Shown: positions 1 through 12,943, counted from the first letter of the stretch. The stretch: 64,000 bases of DNA from Hordeum vulgare subsp. vulgare (GCF_904849725.1 NC_058521.1:562670176-562734175), one strand, 5' to 3'. The notes: a model not told the origin generated them from the sequence alone. Translations and numbers: made by a program.

Positions 1-3000
1 TCCTAGATCGATGAAGAAGAAGAAGAAGCAACTCCAAATGAACAATCAATGCGCTCGCGTCAAGTAACCTTTACCTGTACCTGCAACTGGTGTTGTAGTA
101 ATCTGTGAGCCACAGGGGACTCAACAATCTCATTTCCAAAGGTATCAAGACTAGCAAAGCTTACTGGGTGAGGTATGGTTAAGTGGTGAGGTTGCAGCAG
201 TGACTAAGCATATATTTGGTGGCTAACTTACGAGTAGAAGAAATAAAAGGGGGAAGATCTACGCATAACGGACGTGAACTACTGATGATCAAATGAATGA
301 TCCTGAACACCTACCTACGTCAGACATAACCCCACCGTGTCCTCGATCGGAGAAGGAACTCACGAAAGAGACAGTCACGGTTACGCACGCAGTTGGCATA
401 TTTTAATTAATTAACTTCAAGTTATCTAGAACCAGTGTTAAACAAAGTATCCACGTTGCCACATAACCGCGGGCACGGCTTTTCGAAAAGATTTAACCCT
501 GCAGGGGTGCTCCAACTAGTCCATCACAAATTACCACAAGCCGCATAGAAATCCTCAATCACGAAGCTCGCGATCTCGTCGGATTCCCTAGTGGAAAACC
601 TCAACTCTGAGATTACCCAAAGCATCACCGGAATCCCGATGCACAAGATATCTCGTCAAAGGTAAAACTAATCCAGCAAGGCCGCCCGGTGTCGACGATC
701 CCGATAGGAGTCACATATCTCGTTCTCAGGACACGACCGATAAGCGAAGTGTACGAGTGCCAAACCTCGAGTTTCCTCGCGGTGGCCCCGCACAGTGCTC
801 TGTTTTGGACCAGCACCATCAGCACTGGCCCTCCCTGTATTATGTAGAATTACTCCTCGGGTAGCGCTAACTCCCTATGCATTTCAATTTAACAGATTTA
901 TTATGTTGGGCAAATAGTACCAAAGTTGGACCTTGCCAGACCAGCTTTAATCTAAAACGAATTATCAAGGGGGTCCCCATAACAACCCCGATCGTGTTAG
1001 GAGCGCTTGTTTATGGAACATAACACCGGTAGCCGAAACTAAGGGGGCAAAGGTGGAACAAAACACCAGGCTAGAAAGGCCGAGCCTTCCACCTTTTACC
1101 AAGTATATAGGTGCATTAAATTAAATAGCATCTAATATGGTGATATGACAAGGAACCCATGTTTACACATGGAAGCAACTGAACCTGCAACTAGCAACGC
1201 TAACACAGGTTAAGCAAGCAGTAACATAGCCAATCAGTGGTTTGCTAGGTCGAACAGGTTGAAGGTTATCATGACATTGTTGAGAGGCTGATATTTAACA
1301 TGTGGTAGGCAACGAGACATAATCGATAGAAGCGGTAAAACTAGCATGGCAATGATAGTAATGGTATCTGGGGAAATGGTCATCTTGCCTGAGATCCCGC
1401 TTGGAAGAAGAATGCTTTCGTGAAGCAGACGAACCGACGTAGTCGAACGGGTCCTCACAATCCGACACGCTTGCGGAACTCTATCGAGACGGGGAAACCG
1501 GAAACAAGCATCAACACAAGAAATTCACCACACGATGCAACAACACAAATGATGCATGAGCAGTTGAGTACATGCAAGTCACGGCATGGCAATTCACACA
1601 ATCAAACACTACACATTAAGTGAAGTTCAATATGCAACGAGTTGCATATTGACGAAACTCCACGTTTAATTGTTTAGTTCTATCCCGATTAGATACACGA
1701 CAATATTAAATGTGGTTAAACATGGCAAGAGGTGAGGTGTAATTAAACTATCTATCTAGGCATTTTAAATGAGGTCGGAAATGACATATAGCACCTCCAA
1801 GACGACCTCACATGTTAATTTACAATTCTGTCCAGATCTGAACTAACACATTTAATTAGTTGTTAAACATCAAAACAAATAGGTTCACTTGATTCTACGC
1901 ATCAAGACAAGCAAACTACACAAAGAGAACATCTCCAACGCAGCTACGGGTCAAAAGTTACAAGCACCGCAAGATATGATGGCATGAATGCAATATGTGT
2001 GCAACGACGGTCACGAGCACTTCAAAACATATAACTAGCAAGAGAAAATGAAACTACACGAGATTCTAAGCAAGTTTCATGTAGGACACGATCAAATCGG
2101 AGCTACGGTTCAACAACTACGAGAAAAACAAGAAATCACTACAATCTGCCAAAATCAGCCACATAGCATTTTCTACGCCCCACAACTACGAGCTACACAA
2201 CTCCGATATGCTCAAGCAAGGCATGGCACGAAAGAGGGCAAGAAGCACTACTACAAACAACTGACAACAAATAGCATGGCAGCAAGGATCACTAGAGAAA
2301 GAAGTCACAAAATGGCATCTCACACACTATTTCAGACCTAGTGAAAATTACACCTCATGAAAGTGCAGTTTTCGATCTGAAGCCATATTGACAGCAGCAA
2401 AACCTATAGCTACAGGACTCAAAATGGCATGAAAATTCGCATCATGCTAGAGAAACACAAGGGCTACAACTAACACAATTGGACCAACCTCAAAAGAGCT
2501 ACAGATCAAAAGAGAGAAGCAAGACAAGACAACAACAAAATATAACAGATTCCAGACTTAGAATTATTTCAGCACCTCCAAATCAGCACTATTTCTAGCA
2601 AGTTGAGGGCAATCAAACCACGCCTAAACATGCATTTCTATTGCAACCAAAAATACCATGGGCTAGTCTAAACACCCAAGAACAACTCCCTAGTTGACAA
2701 CTCCGTCAAACGAAGCACGGAATAAACCCTACGAATTAAACAAAAGGGCATCACGACAAAATATCGCGCGAACTAACTTACTCAAAAGCTAAAACTAATT
2801 GCACAGAAAAATCCTAGCCCGAAAACATATTAAATATGTAGGGTTGCACAACAAAAATAATGCCACACAAAAAATGCGAGAAAATAACCTATACACGGGA
2901 AACTAAACTACCGCAAATCCCTACACGCAAAAAAATACCAATGATCGCTCTAAAATACATGGAAAATAGGTTCCTAAAACATGGGCATTTTATCTAAGGC

Positions 3001-4593
3001 ATTCGAGCAATCCGGACACGCACGAGAATTATCTACGGGACGAAACAATATAGACAGCACACGTTCCTAGGCATACGACACGCAAAACGACGTCAAACAA
3101 TTATGCAAGTTAGAAATTCGAAATCTATGCGGAATTCTACATGAAAACCATATATTACACGTCTCGATCCGGCTAACGGAATAAAATATACGGTCGTTTG
3201 AAAATCGTCTATTTTTCTGGATTTAAATAAAAATCCGAAAATAACCTAATACACTAACGGGCCGAGTTGGGGCGCAAAATAACTAACAACGCCTAGGGCG
3301 TAAATAAAAGGGCTGGGGACTTCTCACCTGAGGCCTCTTGGGCCGGCCTGGTGGAGCGGAGGCCTCGGCCTGGCTTGGGCGGAGAGGACCCGCGGGGCCG
3401 ACTAGGCCGGCCCGGCTGGCCGACTGGGTCGCGATGGTTGGCGGTGCTGGCGAGCAGCAGGACGCTCGTCCCCGGCCCCGATCCAGATCGGGATCGAGGG
3501 AGCGGCAGCGGCGGCGGTTGCCCGGCAAGGCTCGAGGCAACGGGTGGGGGGGGGGGACTGGCCAGGAACGGACGGGCGGCGGCCGGATCTGACCCTCCAT
3601 GGCCGAATACGACCATCACCGACGGCGGTGAGGGCTGGGCTGCGCGGGACACCGAGTGCGGCAAAGCTAGGGCGCCATGGCGGCCAGGACGGGGCTCGAG
3701 GCGAGTTGGCGCTGGAGACCTCGAGGGAGGCGACGCACCGGCGACTGGGATGGCCGGCGGAGAGGCGAGCTCCGGTGAACCTTCTCCGACGAGGAGGCTC
3801 GGGCTGCTGCGGGGCTAGCTGGCTCGGGCAGGGGCGCCATGGGGAGGGAGAGAGGAGCTCGAGCGCAGGGCGAATGGGGCGGCGGCCGGATGGGCTTCGG
3901 GCGGGCCGCGCGTGGGCTCGGGCGGGCCCGGCGGCTGGTGGGTGGAGAGAGGAGGTGGGAGAGAGCTGCGGTCACGGAAAACGATGGGGGGGGTTAGGGT
4001 TTCCTAAAAATTAGGGGGAGGCCTATTTATAACAAATGGGGGGCTAGGTTTATCCGAACCCGGCCCCGTTTTCGCCCACGCGATCGTAAACGAACGAACT
4101 CGAACGCGGGGTCGGCTAAATGACCGCGTAGAGTAGGCTAGCCGGGGAAGAGAGGGAAACGGTGCGGCGCCGCAACGAATTTTAAAACACCGACATACGT
4201 CCGACGATAGACCGAATACGCTGCCGCTACGGTCGACCGTTCGGGTACCAGACGGACTCCGATCGCGACGAAATTCGACAGGCGGCCTAGCTATAACTAA
4301 TTATGACCGCTTGCCAAGTTTCACCTCGATCAGAGAAAGTTTTACGCACACTTTAAAAACAGGGTTTCGAACGATGTCGCGGGCGCGGGCGAGTGCGGTC
4401 GGACTAGGAACGAACAACGACGAGAACCGGCAACTAACAACGGATGCAAGTTTCGAAAACTGGCGGCAAAGGAGATGCCGATGCAATGCAGATGATGCGA
4501 ATGATGCGATGATGATGCGACAAATGAAAATACCCACACGACGAAAACGGAAAGAAAAGGGGAATCTTCTGGAACGTCGGCATCGGGCTGTCA
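1..4593 (-). repeat. 3' LTR of the LARD (partial)
   Basis: It aligns along its whole length with 7982-12549. About 290 bp, equivalent to 7694-7981, lie left of the window. Differences from the partner LTR include scattered substitutions, a GAA-repeat length change at the left edge (six GAA versus four), a segment at about 2816-2840 that is missing from the right LTR, and a different G-run length near 3546. The many mismatches and indels indicate an insertion clearly older than the Angela element at 22654. A GC-rich island (about 3283-4015) sits inside it. Confidence 0.85.
3994..4031 (-). promoter_or_regulatory. LARD LTR core promoter: TATA box plus telobox (left LTR)
   Basis: On the minus strand TATAAATA occupies 4031-4024, and the plant telobox AAACCCTAA occupies 4002-3994, about 22 nt downstream. 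Both are conserved in the right LTR. This is the only strong TATA-like site beside the GC-rich island, so I infer it marks the U3/R boundary with transcription leftwards. Teloboxes near start sites are known from plant translation-related and housekeeping genes. Confidence 0.5.
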
Positions 4594-4606
4594 CAACTCT
4601 CCTACA
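4594..4606 (-). other. Polypurine tract of the LARD
   Basis: Read on the minus strand, a purine-rich stretch containing AGGAGAG lies directly before the 3' LTR start (TGACAGCC). It is preceded by a GAGATC/GATCTC-like sequence of the kind seen just before the 3' LTR of many grass gypsy elements. It sets the element's orientation and the left LTR boundary at 4593. Confidence 0.6.
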
Positions 4607-7600
4607 CTACAAGAGGATCTCGCCCCGAGATCTAAAAATGAAAGGGGGAAGAGGACGAGAAAGAACAAGAGGTAAAATTTAGTCGCTTCTTTGACAACGA
4701 GTGAAACCAATGATCCTTGAAGGTTGCAAAGAGATGAGGAATGATATGAGAAAGAAGCAAGAATTCACGGAAAATTTCGGCAGCACTTCGGTAGGAAAAT
4801 GGGACAAAAAATTCGAAAAGGAGAGAGAATTAGACAATATACATAACAAACAACTAAATAGAACAAGGGAACACCATGATCTTGATAGAACAAGAAGCTA
4901 GAACCCAAAAGAGCAACATCACAATGCCTCCGTAACAATAGAATAGGAACTAGCTCATACGGAAGAAGAGAATGAAGAAAATAATGACAACTATCATCAC
5001 AATAGAGTTGAAGAGCCTCCAGACAGAAAATTGGCATAGTAGTTGGAAAACCAACAATGAAAAGAACAAGATAGTAGTGGGCTTATGAAGATCATCTCAA
5101 CATATATGAGGTGACAACCAACCACTAAAAGAAAGAAGGATAGATGAAAGCAAAGATATCAAAACTTCTAACACCAAGAGGATACATTGAGAACTTGGAT
5201 TAATGACAAGCACCATGATAGCAACAATCCATAGGAAAAGCTTTAGGTGAAATCCAAACCACATAGCTCAATGATGAAATCATGGGTTGAAAATATCTCA
5301 TGACCATAGAATTGGTGGGTTTAATTATCTCATTCTTGAAAGGAAAAACTCTTCGAGGCTCCTACACTAACAAGAATGCTATAATACCACCTCAAAGGAT
5401 AAAGGAAGAACAAATGCACTGAAATGCAAGAGAACGGATACTTGAGGTTCTCCAACAAGAATCTTGAAGAACACTTGAGAATGAATTGATATCATGAGCC
5501 ACTCCGGAAGAAGAATTCAAAACACTATGAACAAGAATAAGAATTATGTTATGCTCATCCTTCATCAAATTAAATTTATGACAAGCAACGGGTTTAGCAT
5601 ACAACTTATTCTTCTGAAAAGATTGAGGAGAGATATGAGCACAAACTAGAAGAATTGTTGCCAGAAACACCGATGAGAATTGAAATGAACGAGACAACCA
5701 TGAATGAATGGAGATACATGAGAACGAAGAGATCATGAGCCAGCTGAGAGACAACTAGAACAAGGCACCAGAATAATCAAGAGACGAACGAAGAGACAAC
5801 AATGGAGAAGAACTTGAGAATGAAAGCTGCAAGCTGAGAACGAACAAAATCTTCTGGATGATGGCCTTCGGAGGATCGAGAATGAAAACAACCCAGAAAT
5901 GCACCGGATAGCAAGAAAGGGATTACTCATGATTGGGAATAATTCAAGAAGATGGCACAAGCTGAAAAGATAAATCTTCAAGAGAATGAACCAAGAATCG
6001 AGAGAAACACTCCTTCGGATAGCAAGCTGAGAATGATGACGAGAAACAACATCAAGAACTACTGAGACACTCCGGAATAATGAAGAATGAAAGGTTGAGC
6101 CAATATGAGAATTAAATCTAATTGATCCTGAAGAAGGAATATGACAGATGAAATTCATACTTACGTCATAGTTGAAAAGAATTAATGAAACCCGGGAAAA
6201 GATTAAAAGAGCCAGATAAGATCCTCGGAAAACCTGTGGGTTATGGGCCCACTCAAAGAAACCACCGTTAGAAAAGATTGCTGGAAAGATTGATATTGCA
6301 CCGGTATGAAGAGAACTAGATGAGGTTAGCACCTCGAAATAATTAAAAGAATTGAAAACGAGAAACTACTGAAATCTCTTTAACACTCCGGATAGAAAGA
6401 GAGAGGAATTAATAAACAAGAGAGGCTGAAAGAATTTCCAATGTCGGAAGAATTTAATGGTTGAAAAGGATATGATGACCATGGATAACTGAACTGAATT
6501 CACCGGTAAGGATGAAAATAATGAAAAAGATGAACACGAAGCTCCTGAGAATCTTCACAACGAATCACCGGGTAAGAGAGAAAAGAACAGACAACGTAAG
6601 CACATGAAAAGAAAACTCTTGGATGAAAATTGAATCACTGAGAAAAAGGGTGGGAGGGTGGGGAAAAACAAAGACAACTTGGAACATATGAGATGAACTC
6701 CGGAAAGAGATGAGAGAATGATCTTGCAAAATTGGAGAGGATAGAATTACTGAAGAGGAGCACACCGGTTGACAAGAATTAACATGACGACTCCGGTTGA
6801 CAAGAATTGACATGACAATTGAACGAACAAAAGAATTTGCATTCTCACATAAAAACTATGAGAACACCTCTTGGAAAGATCTAAAATCACCACTTGACAT
6901 CGAAGCAACTCGAATTACCATATTCCAACAAAACAAAGAGTGAGGCTTATGAAACAAGCCAGAACAAACTCATGAGAAAGATTTCGTCCGATAATTTCGT
7001 GGACAGGAATCCACTAGATGTCGAACCCCAACCTAACATCATGCATTTGTTGGAAGATTGTCCTATAAGCAACTACTTGAATTCCCACCTATGAATTCCC
7101 GGAATATCTGGTCATGCAATCTGGTACACGGATACAAGGAGTAATATCACACAACTCCTATACTAACCCGTCACCTGTATCACATCCGTCAACACACAAC
7201 CAGAATCTCGGACCTTCATCTACAACAGACCCTCGTGATCACAACGATACAAAGTATGGCAGTACTCCCGAACAATCTGCACTAGTAGTGGGGACATCGG
7301 GGTTATCTCGCCACTACTAGTATTGAAGCAATTACGAACATCCTTCATCCTGAGATATTAAGAAATCTGAATGATAACGATGTGCTCAAGAATCCCCTGG
7401 AGCTCAACTCCCCTGAAACTTAGAGCAGATAGGAGGCACCAAGACAAAACTCTCTCACATCGGCATCATATAGATCTCAAAAATATCCGCGTGATCCTAA
7501 TTTTTTTTGAGTGAGAAGAGGAGTAGAATTAAATTATTACATCAAGATTCCTCACCAGAGCAAAGAAGAGGAGAAAAAAGAATCCTACTCTCCGATATAT

Positions 7601-7678
7601 AACTAGACTCAAAGTAGTTTTTCACTAGACTCGACTCGGCCAAGTTCGATCAATCAAGGGGCCTCCTAGGTCGGTACT

Positions 7679-7690
7679 GCTCTGATACCA
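7679..7690 (-). other. Primer-binding site, initiator tRNA-Met
   Basis: The minus strand reads TGGTATCAGAGC, the complement of the 3' end of plant initiator tRNA-Met. It is separated by three bases from the 5' LTR end (GGACGTGACA). This fixes the right LTR's inner boundary at 7694. Confidence 0.85.
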
Positions 7691-7693
7691 ACT

Positions 7694-10600
7694 TGTCACG
7701 TCCAAGATGCGACCCTATCCTCAATTTGGCACGAGGGTCTCGTCGGGGATAGAAGCGCATCTCGTCGTGTCGCAAGAATGGATATCGTTACAATTTCATG
7801 TACTGAAAAGAAGAGTTATATAAATAGAATTGGCTTACACTCGCCACAAGCTACATCAGAGTCACATCAGTACATACATATACATCAAGAGTAAGAGCAG
7901 GGTCCGACTACGGACGAAAACAAACGAGAAAAGAAGAACGACGTCCATCCTTGCTATCCGAGGCTGCCGGCCTGGAACCCATCCTAGATCGATGAAGAAG
8001 AAGAAGCAACTCCAAATGAACAGTCAACGCGCTCGCGTCAAGTAACCTTTACCTGTACCTACAACTGGTGTTGTAGTAATCTGTGAGCCACAGGGGACTC
8101 ATCAATCTGATTTCCAAAGGTATCAAGACTAGCAAAGCTTACTGGGTGAGGTATGGTTAAGTGGTGAGGTTGCAGCAGCGACTAAGCATATATTTGGTGG
8201 CTAACTTACGAGTACAGGAAATAAAAGGGGGAAGATCTACGCATAACGGACGTGAACTACTGATGATCAAATGAATGATCCTGAACACCTACCTACGTTA
8301 GACATAACCCCACCGTGTCCTTGATCCGAGAAGGAACTCACGAAAGAGACAGTCACGGTTACGCACACAGTTGGCATATTTTAATTAATTAACTTCAAGT
8401 TATCTAGAACCAGTGTTAAACAAAGTATCCACGTTGCCATATAACCGCGGGCATGGCTTTTCGAAAAGATTTAACCCTGCAGGAGTGCTCCAACTAGTCC
8501 ATCACAAATTACCACAAGCCGCATAGAAATCCTCAATCACGAAGCTCGCGATCTCGTCTGATTCCCTAGTGGAAAACCTCAACTCTGAGATTACCCAAAG
8601 CATCACCGGAATCCCGATACACAAGATATCTCATCAAAGGTAAAACTAATCCAGCAAGGCCGCCCGGCATGTCGACGATCCCGATAGGAGTCGCGTATCT
8701 CGTTCTAAGGACACGACGGATAAGCGAAGTGTAGGAGTGCCAAACCTCGAGTTTGCTCGCGGTGGCCCCGCACAGTGCTCTGTTTTGGACCAGCACCATC
8801 AGCACTGGCCCTCCCTGTATTATGTAGAATTACTCCTCGGGTAGCACTAACTCTCTATGCATTTCAATTTAACGGATTTATTATGTTGGGTAAATAGTAC
8901 CAAAGTTGGGCCTTGCCAGACCAGCTTTAATCTAAAACGAATTATCAAGGGGGTGCCCATAACAACCCCGATCGTGTTAGGAGCGCTCGTTTATGGAACA
9001 TAACACCGGTAGCCGAAACTAAGGGGGCAAAGGTGGAACAAAACACCAGGCTAGAAAGGCCGAGCCTTCCACCTTTTACCAAGTATATAGGTGCATTAAA
9101 TTAAATAGCATCTAATATGGTGATATGACAAGGAACCCATGTTTACACATGGAAGCAACTGCACCTACAACTAGCAACGCTAACACAGGGTTAAGCAAGC
9201 AGTAACATAGCCAATCAGTGGTTTGCTAGGTCGAACAGGTTGAAGGTTATCATGGCATTGTTGAGAGGCTGATATTTAACATATGGTAGGCAACGAGACA
9301 TAATCGATAGAAGCGGTAAAACTAGCATGGCAATGATAGTAATGGTATCTGGGGAAATGGTCATCTTGCCTGAGATCCCGCTTGGAAGAAGAATGCCTCC
9401 GTGAAGCAGACGAACCGACGTAGTCGAACGGGTCCTGACAATCCGACACGCTTGCGGAACTCTATCGAGACGGGGAAAACCGGAAACAAGCATCAAGACA
9501 CGAAATTCACCACACGATGCAACAACACAAATGATGCATGAGCAGCTGAGTACATGCAAGTCACGGCATGGCAATTCACACAATCAAACACTACACATTA
9601 AGTGAAGTTCAATATGCAACGAGTTGCATATTGACGAAACTCCACGTTTAATTGTTTAGTTGTATCGCGATTAGATACACGGTAATATTAAATGTGGTTA
9701 AACATGGCAAGAGGTGAGGCGTAATTAAACTATCTATCTAGGTATTTTTAAATGAGGTCGGAAATGACATATAGCACCTCCAAGACGACCTCACATGTTA
9801 ATTTACAATTCTGTCCAGATCTGAACTAACACATGTAATTAGTTGTTAAAAAGCAAAACAAATAGGTTCACGTGATTCTACACGTCAAGACAAGCAAACT
9901 ACACAAAGAGAACATCTCCAACGGAGCTACGGGTCAAAAGTTATAAGCACCGCAAGATATGATGGCATGAATGCAATATGTGTGCAACGACGGTCACGAG
10001 CACTTCAAAACATACAACCAGCAATAGAAAATGAAACTACACAAGATTCTAAGCAAGTTTCATGTAGGACACGATCAAATCGGAGCTACGGTTCAACAAC
10101 TACGAGCAAAACAAGAAATCACTACAATCTGCCAAAATCAGCCACATAGCATTTTCTACGCCCCACAACTACGAGCTACACAACTCCGATATGCTCAAGC
10201 AAGGCATGGCACGAAAGAGGGCAAGAAGCACTACTACAAACAACTGAAAACAACTAGCATGGCAGCAAGGATCACTAGAGAAAGAAGTCACAAAATAGCA
10301 TCTCACACACTATTTCAGACCTAGTGAAAATTACACCTCATGAAAGTGCAGTTTTCGATCTGAAGCCATATTAACAGCAGCAAAACCAACAGTTACAGGA
10401 CTCCAAATGGCATGAAAATTCACAGCATGCTAGAGAAACACAAGGGCTACAACTAACTCCATTGGACCAACCTCAAAAGAGCTACAGATCAAAAGATAGA
10501 AGCAAGACAAGACAACAACAAAATATAACAGATTCCTGACTTAGAAATATTCCAGCACCTCCAAATCAGCACTATTTCTAGCAACTTAAGGGCAATCAAA

Positions 10601-12549
10601 CCACGCCTAAACATGCATTTCTATTGCAACCAAAAATGCCAGGGGCTAGTCTAAACACCCAAGAACAACTCCCTAGTTGACAACTCCGTCAAACGAAGCA
10701 CGAAATAAACCCTACGAATTAAACAAAAGGGCATCACGGCAAAATATCGCGCGAACTAACTTACTCAAAAGCTAAAACTAATTGCACAGAAAAATCCCTA
10801 GGTTGCACAACAAAAATAATGCCACACAAAAAATGCGAGAAAATAACCTATACGCGGGAAAATAAACTACCACAAATCCCTACAGGCAAAAAATACCAAT
10901 GATCGCTCTAAAATACATGTAAAATAGGTTCCTAAAACATGGGCATTTTATCTAAGGCATTCGAGCAATCCGGACACGCACGAGAATTATCTACTGGACG
11001 AAACAATATAGACAGCACACGTTCCTAGGCATACGACACGCAAAACGACGTCAAACAATTATGCAAGTTAGAAATTCGAAATCTATGCAGAATTCTACAT
11101 GAAAACCATATATTACACGTCTCGATCCGACTAACGGAATAAAAGATACGGTCGTTTAAAAATCATCTATTTTTCTGGATTTAAATAAAAATCCGAAAAT
11201 AACCTAATACACTAAAGGGCCGAGTTGGGGCGCAAAATAACTAACAATGCCTAGGGCGTAAAGAAAAGGGCTGGGGACTGCTCACCTGAGGCCTCTTGGG
11301 CCGGCCTGGTGGAGCGGAGGCCTCGGCCTGGCTTGGGCGGAGAGGACCAGCGGGGCAGACTAGGCCGGCCCGGCTGGCCGACTGGGCCGCGACGGTTGGC
11401 GGTGCTGGCGAGCAGCGGGACGCTCGTCCCCGGCCCCGATCCAGATTGGGATCGAGGGAGCGGCGGCGGCGGCGGTTGCCCGACAGGGCTCGAGGCAACG
11501 GGGGGGGGGGGGGACTGGCCAGGAACGGACGGGCGGCGGCCGGATCTGACCCGCCATGGCCGAATACGACCATCACCGACGGCGGTGAGGGCTGGGCTGC
11601 GCGGGACACCGAGTGCGGCAAAGCTAGGGCGCCATGGCGGCCAGGACGGGGCTCGAGGCGAGTTGGCGCTGGAGACCTCGAGGGAGGCGACGCACCGGCG
11701 ACTGGGATGGCCGGCGGAGAGGCGAGCTCCGGTGAACCTTCTCCGACGAGGAGGCTCGGGCTGCTGCGGGGCTAGCTGGCTCGGGCAGGGGCGCCATGGG
11801 GAGGGAGAGAGGAGCTCGAGCGCAGGGAGAATGGGGCGGCGGCCGGATGGGCTTCAGGCGGGCCACGCGCGGGCTCGGGCGGGCCCGACGGCTGGTGGGT
11901 GGAGAGAGGAGGTGGGAGAGAGCTGCGGGCACGGAAAACGATGGGGGGTTTAGGGTTTCCTAAAAATTAGGGGGGGGGCCTATTTATAACAAATGAGGGG
12001 CTAGGTTTATCCGAACCCGGCCCCGTTATCGCCCACGCTATCGTAAACGAACGAACTCGAACGCGGGGTCGGCTAAATGACCGCGTAGAGTAGGCTAGCC
12101 GGATAAGAGAGGGAAACGGTGCGGCGCGGCAACGAATTTTAAAACACCGACAAACGCCCGACGGTGGACCGAATACGGTGCCGCTACGGTCGACCGTTCG
12201 GGTACGAGACGGACTCCGATCGCGACGAAATTCGACAGGCGGCCTAGCTATAGCTAATTATGACCGCTTGCCAAGTTTCACCTGGATCAGGGAAAGTTTT
12301 ATGCACACTTTAAAACAGGGTTTCGAACGATGTCGGGGGCGCGTGCGAGTGCGGTCGGACTAGGAACGAACAACGACGAGAACCGGCAACTAACAACGGA
12401 TGCAAGTTTCGAAAACTGGCGGCAACGGAGATACCGATGCAATGCAGATGATGCGAATGATGCGATGATGATGCGACAAATGAAAATACCCACACGATGA
12501 AAACGGAAAGAAAAGGGGAATCTTCTGGAATGTCGGCATCGGGCTGTCA
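7694..12549 (-). repeat. 5' LTR of the LARD (complete, 4856 bp)
   Basis: It is bounded by TG...CA. The inner edge is fixed by the primer site and the outer edge by loss of identity with the left LTR after position 12549. It holds a GC-rich island (about 11241-11975) with long open frames on both strands, a TATA/telobox pair, and an AT-rich remainder. The right flank is a decayed LINE tail, so this LARD inserted beside or into a LINE. Confidence 0.85.
11950..11988 (-). promoter_or_regulatory. LARD LTR core promoter: TATA box plus telobox (5' LTR)
   Basis: Minus-strand TATAAATA is at 11988-11981 and telobox AAACCCTAA at 11958-11950. In the 5' LTR this copy would drive element RNA leftwards through the GC-rich island, the primer site and the internal domain. 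The first ATG downstream (11932) opens a 102-codon frame. Confidence 0.5.
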
Positions 12550-12550
12550 T

Positions 12551-12700
12551 AGTTGGTGACGCCTATCCGAATGCCTTCGTCCTCCTCTGCCGTTGGAGGC
12601 TCTGGAAGCGGCGTAACGCTGTGGTGTTCAGGGACGTCACGTTGTCTCCGGCCGCCACACTGAAGGTCTGCCGTGACGACACGGTGGTGTGACGGGCGAG
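12551..12700 (+). pseudogene. Decayed LINE (non-LTR retrotransposon) 3' coding tail
   Basis: The plus-strand frame through about 12582-12690 reads a Trp/Arg-rich segment with the motif LWKRRNAVVF, followed by a leucine-valine-cysteine segment. This is typical of the C-terminal end of plant LINE polyproteins after the reverse transcriptase (zf-RVT region). The frame closes at a TGA near 12690. Only the tail remains; the 5' side is replaced by the LARD at 12549. Family assignment rests on this short motif only. Confidence 0.5.
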
Positions 12701-12943
12701 GATGAAAAATGCGGACTGCACACATATTGATGTCTCGCTGAGCGCCCCCTCCTCTTGCTTTCTCATCTCTCTATGTAAATCTGTCACTCGGAATTGGAGG
12801 GTTTTCCCTCTCCTTTAAAGCAATATTTACCAGAAATCTTCATTTCAGTGTCTGGAGTAGCAGCCCACGGGACAGCTGGGTCAGATTACACCCAATGCGG
12901 GACATATTGTTTTTTAGATGAGATCTAACGGCCAAGAACCATT

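Larger units (their letters stand above)
4594..7693 (-). other. Non-coding internal domain of the LARD
   Basis: This 3.1-kb stretch has no recognisable retrotransposon domain in any frame. The plus strand is strongly purine-rich over about 4600-6900, so the element RNA (minus strand) is pyrimidine-rich. The longest minus ORF (5733-6332, 199 codons) is mostly Ser, Leu, Phe and Ile, which is what a pyrimidine-rich sequence produces by chance. A perfect 11-bp inverted repeat (7281-7291 with 7311-7321) lies about 360 nt inside the primer site. Known: LARD internal domains are conserved as RNA, not as protein. Confidence 0.75.
1..12549 (-). mobile_element. Sukkula-type LARD (large LTR retrotransposon derivative), left edge outside window
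   Basis: Two long near-identical direct repeats (1-4593 and 7982-12549) flank a unique 3.1-kb segment. The right repeat continues leftward to 7694, beside a 12-nt tRNA-iMet primer-binding site on the minus strand. The left repeat is followed by a minus-strand polypurine tract. The pair is therefore the 3' (left) and 5' (right) LTR of one minus-strand element. The complete LTR is 4856 bp, runs 5'-TG...CA-3', and the internal domain (4594-7693) has no gag, protease, integrase or reverse transcriptase. Known: LARDs of barley and relatives, such as Sukkula, have LTRs of about 4.5-5 kb and a non-coding internal domain of about 3-3.5 kb. Inference: a non-autonomous element needing proteins in trans. 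The target duplication cannot be checked because the left end is outside; right flank is TAGTT. Confidence 0.85.

Noticed and set aside
3283..4014. Several long plus- and minus-strand ORFs in the GC-rich LTR island (also 11241-11953) as host genes
   Set aside because: Open frames occur in nearly all six frames because the GC-rich sequence lacks stop codons; duplication in both LTRs comes from reverse transcription. Only the promoter-proximal minus pair is kept as a weak finding.
4602..4614. CACTACAAG as a CACTA transposon end
   Set aside because: It is internal to the LARD near its polypurine tract; there is no matching inverted end.
7814..7826. Plus-strand TATATAAATAG as a promoter
   Set aside because: It lies near the 3' end of the LTR in the element's orientation and faces the wrong way; more likely AT-rich U5 or a poly(A) region.
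1..12549. Segmental tandem duplication of about 4.6 kb
   Set aside because: Primer site, polypurine tract and TG...CA ends at the inner borders show the two copies are LTRs.
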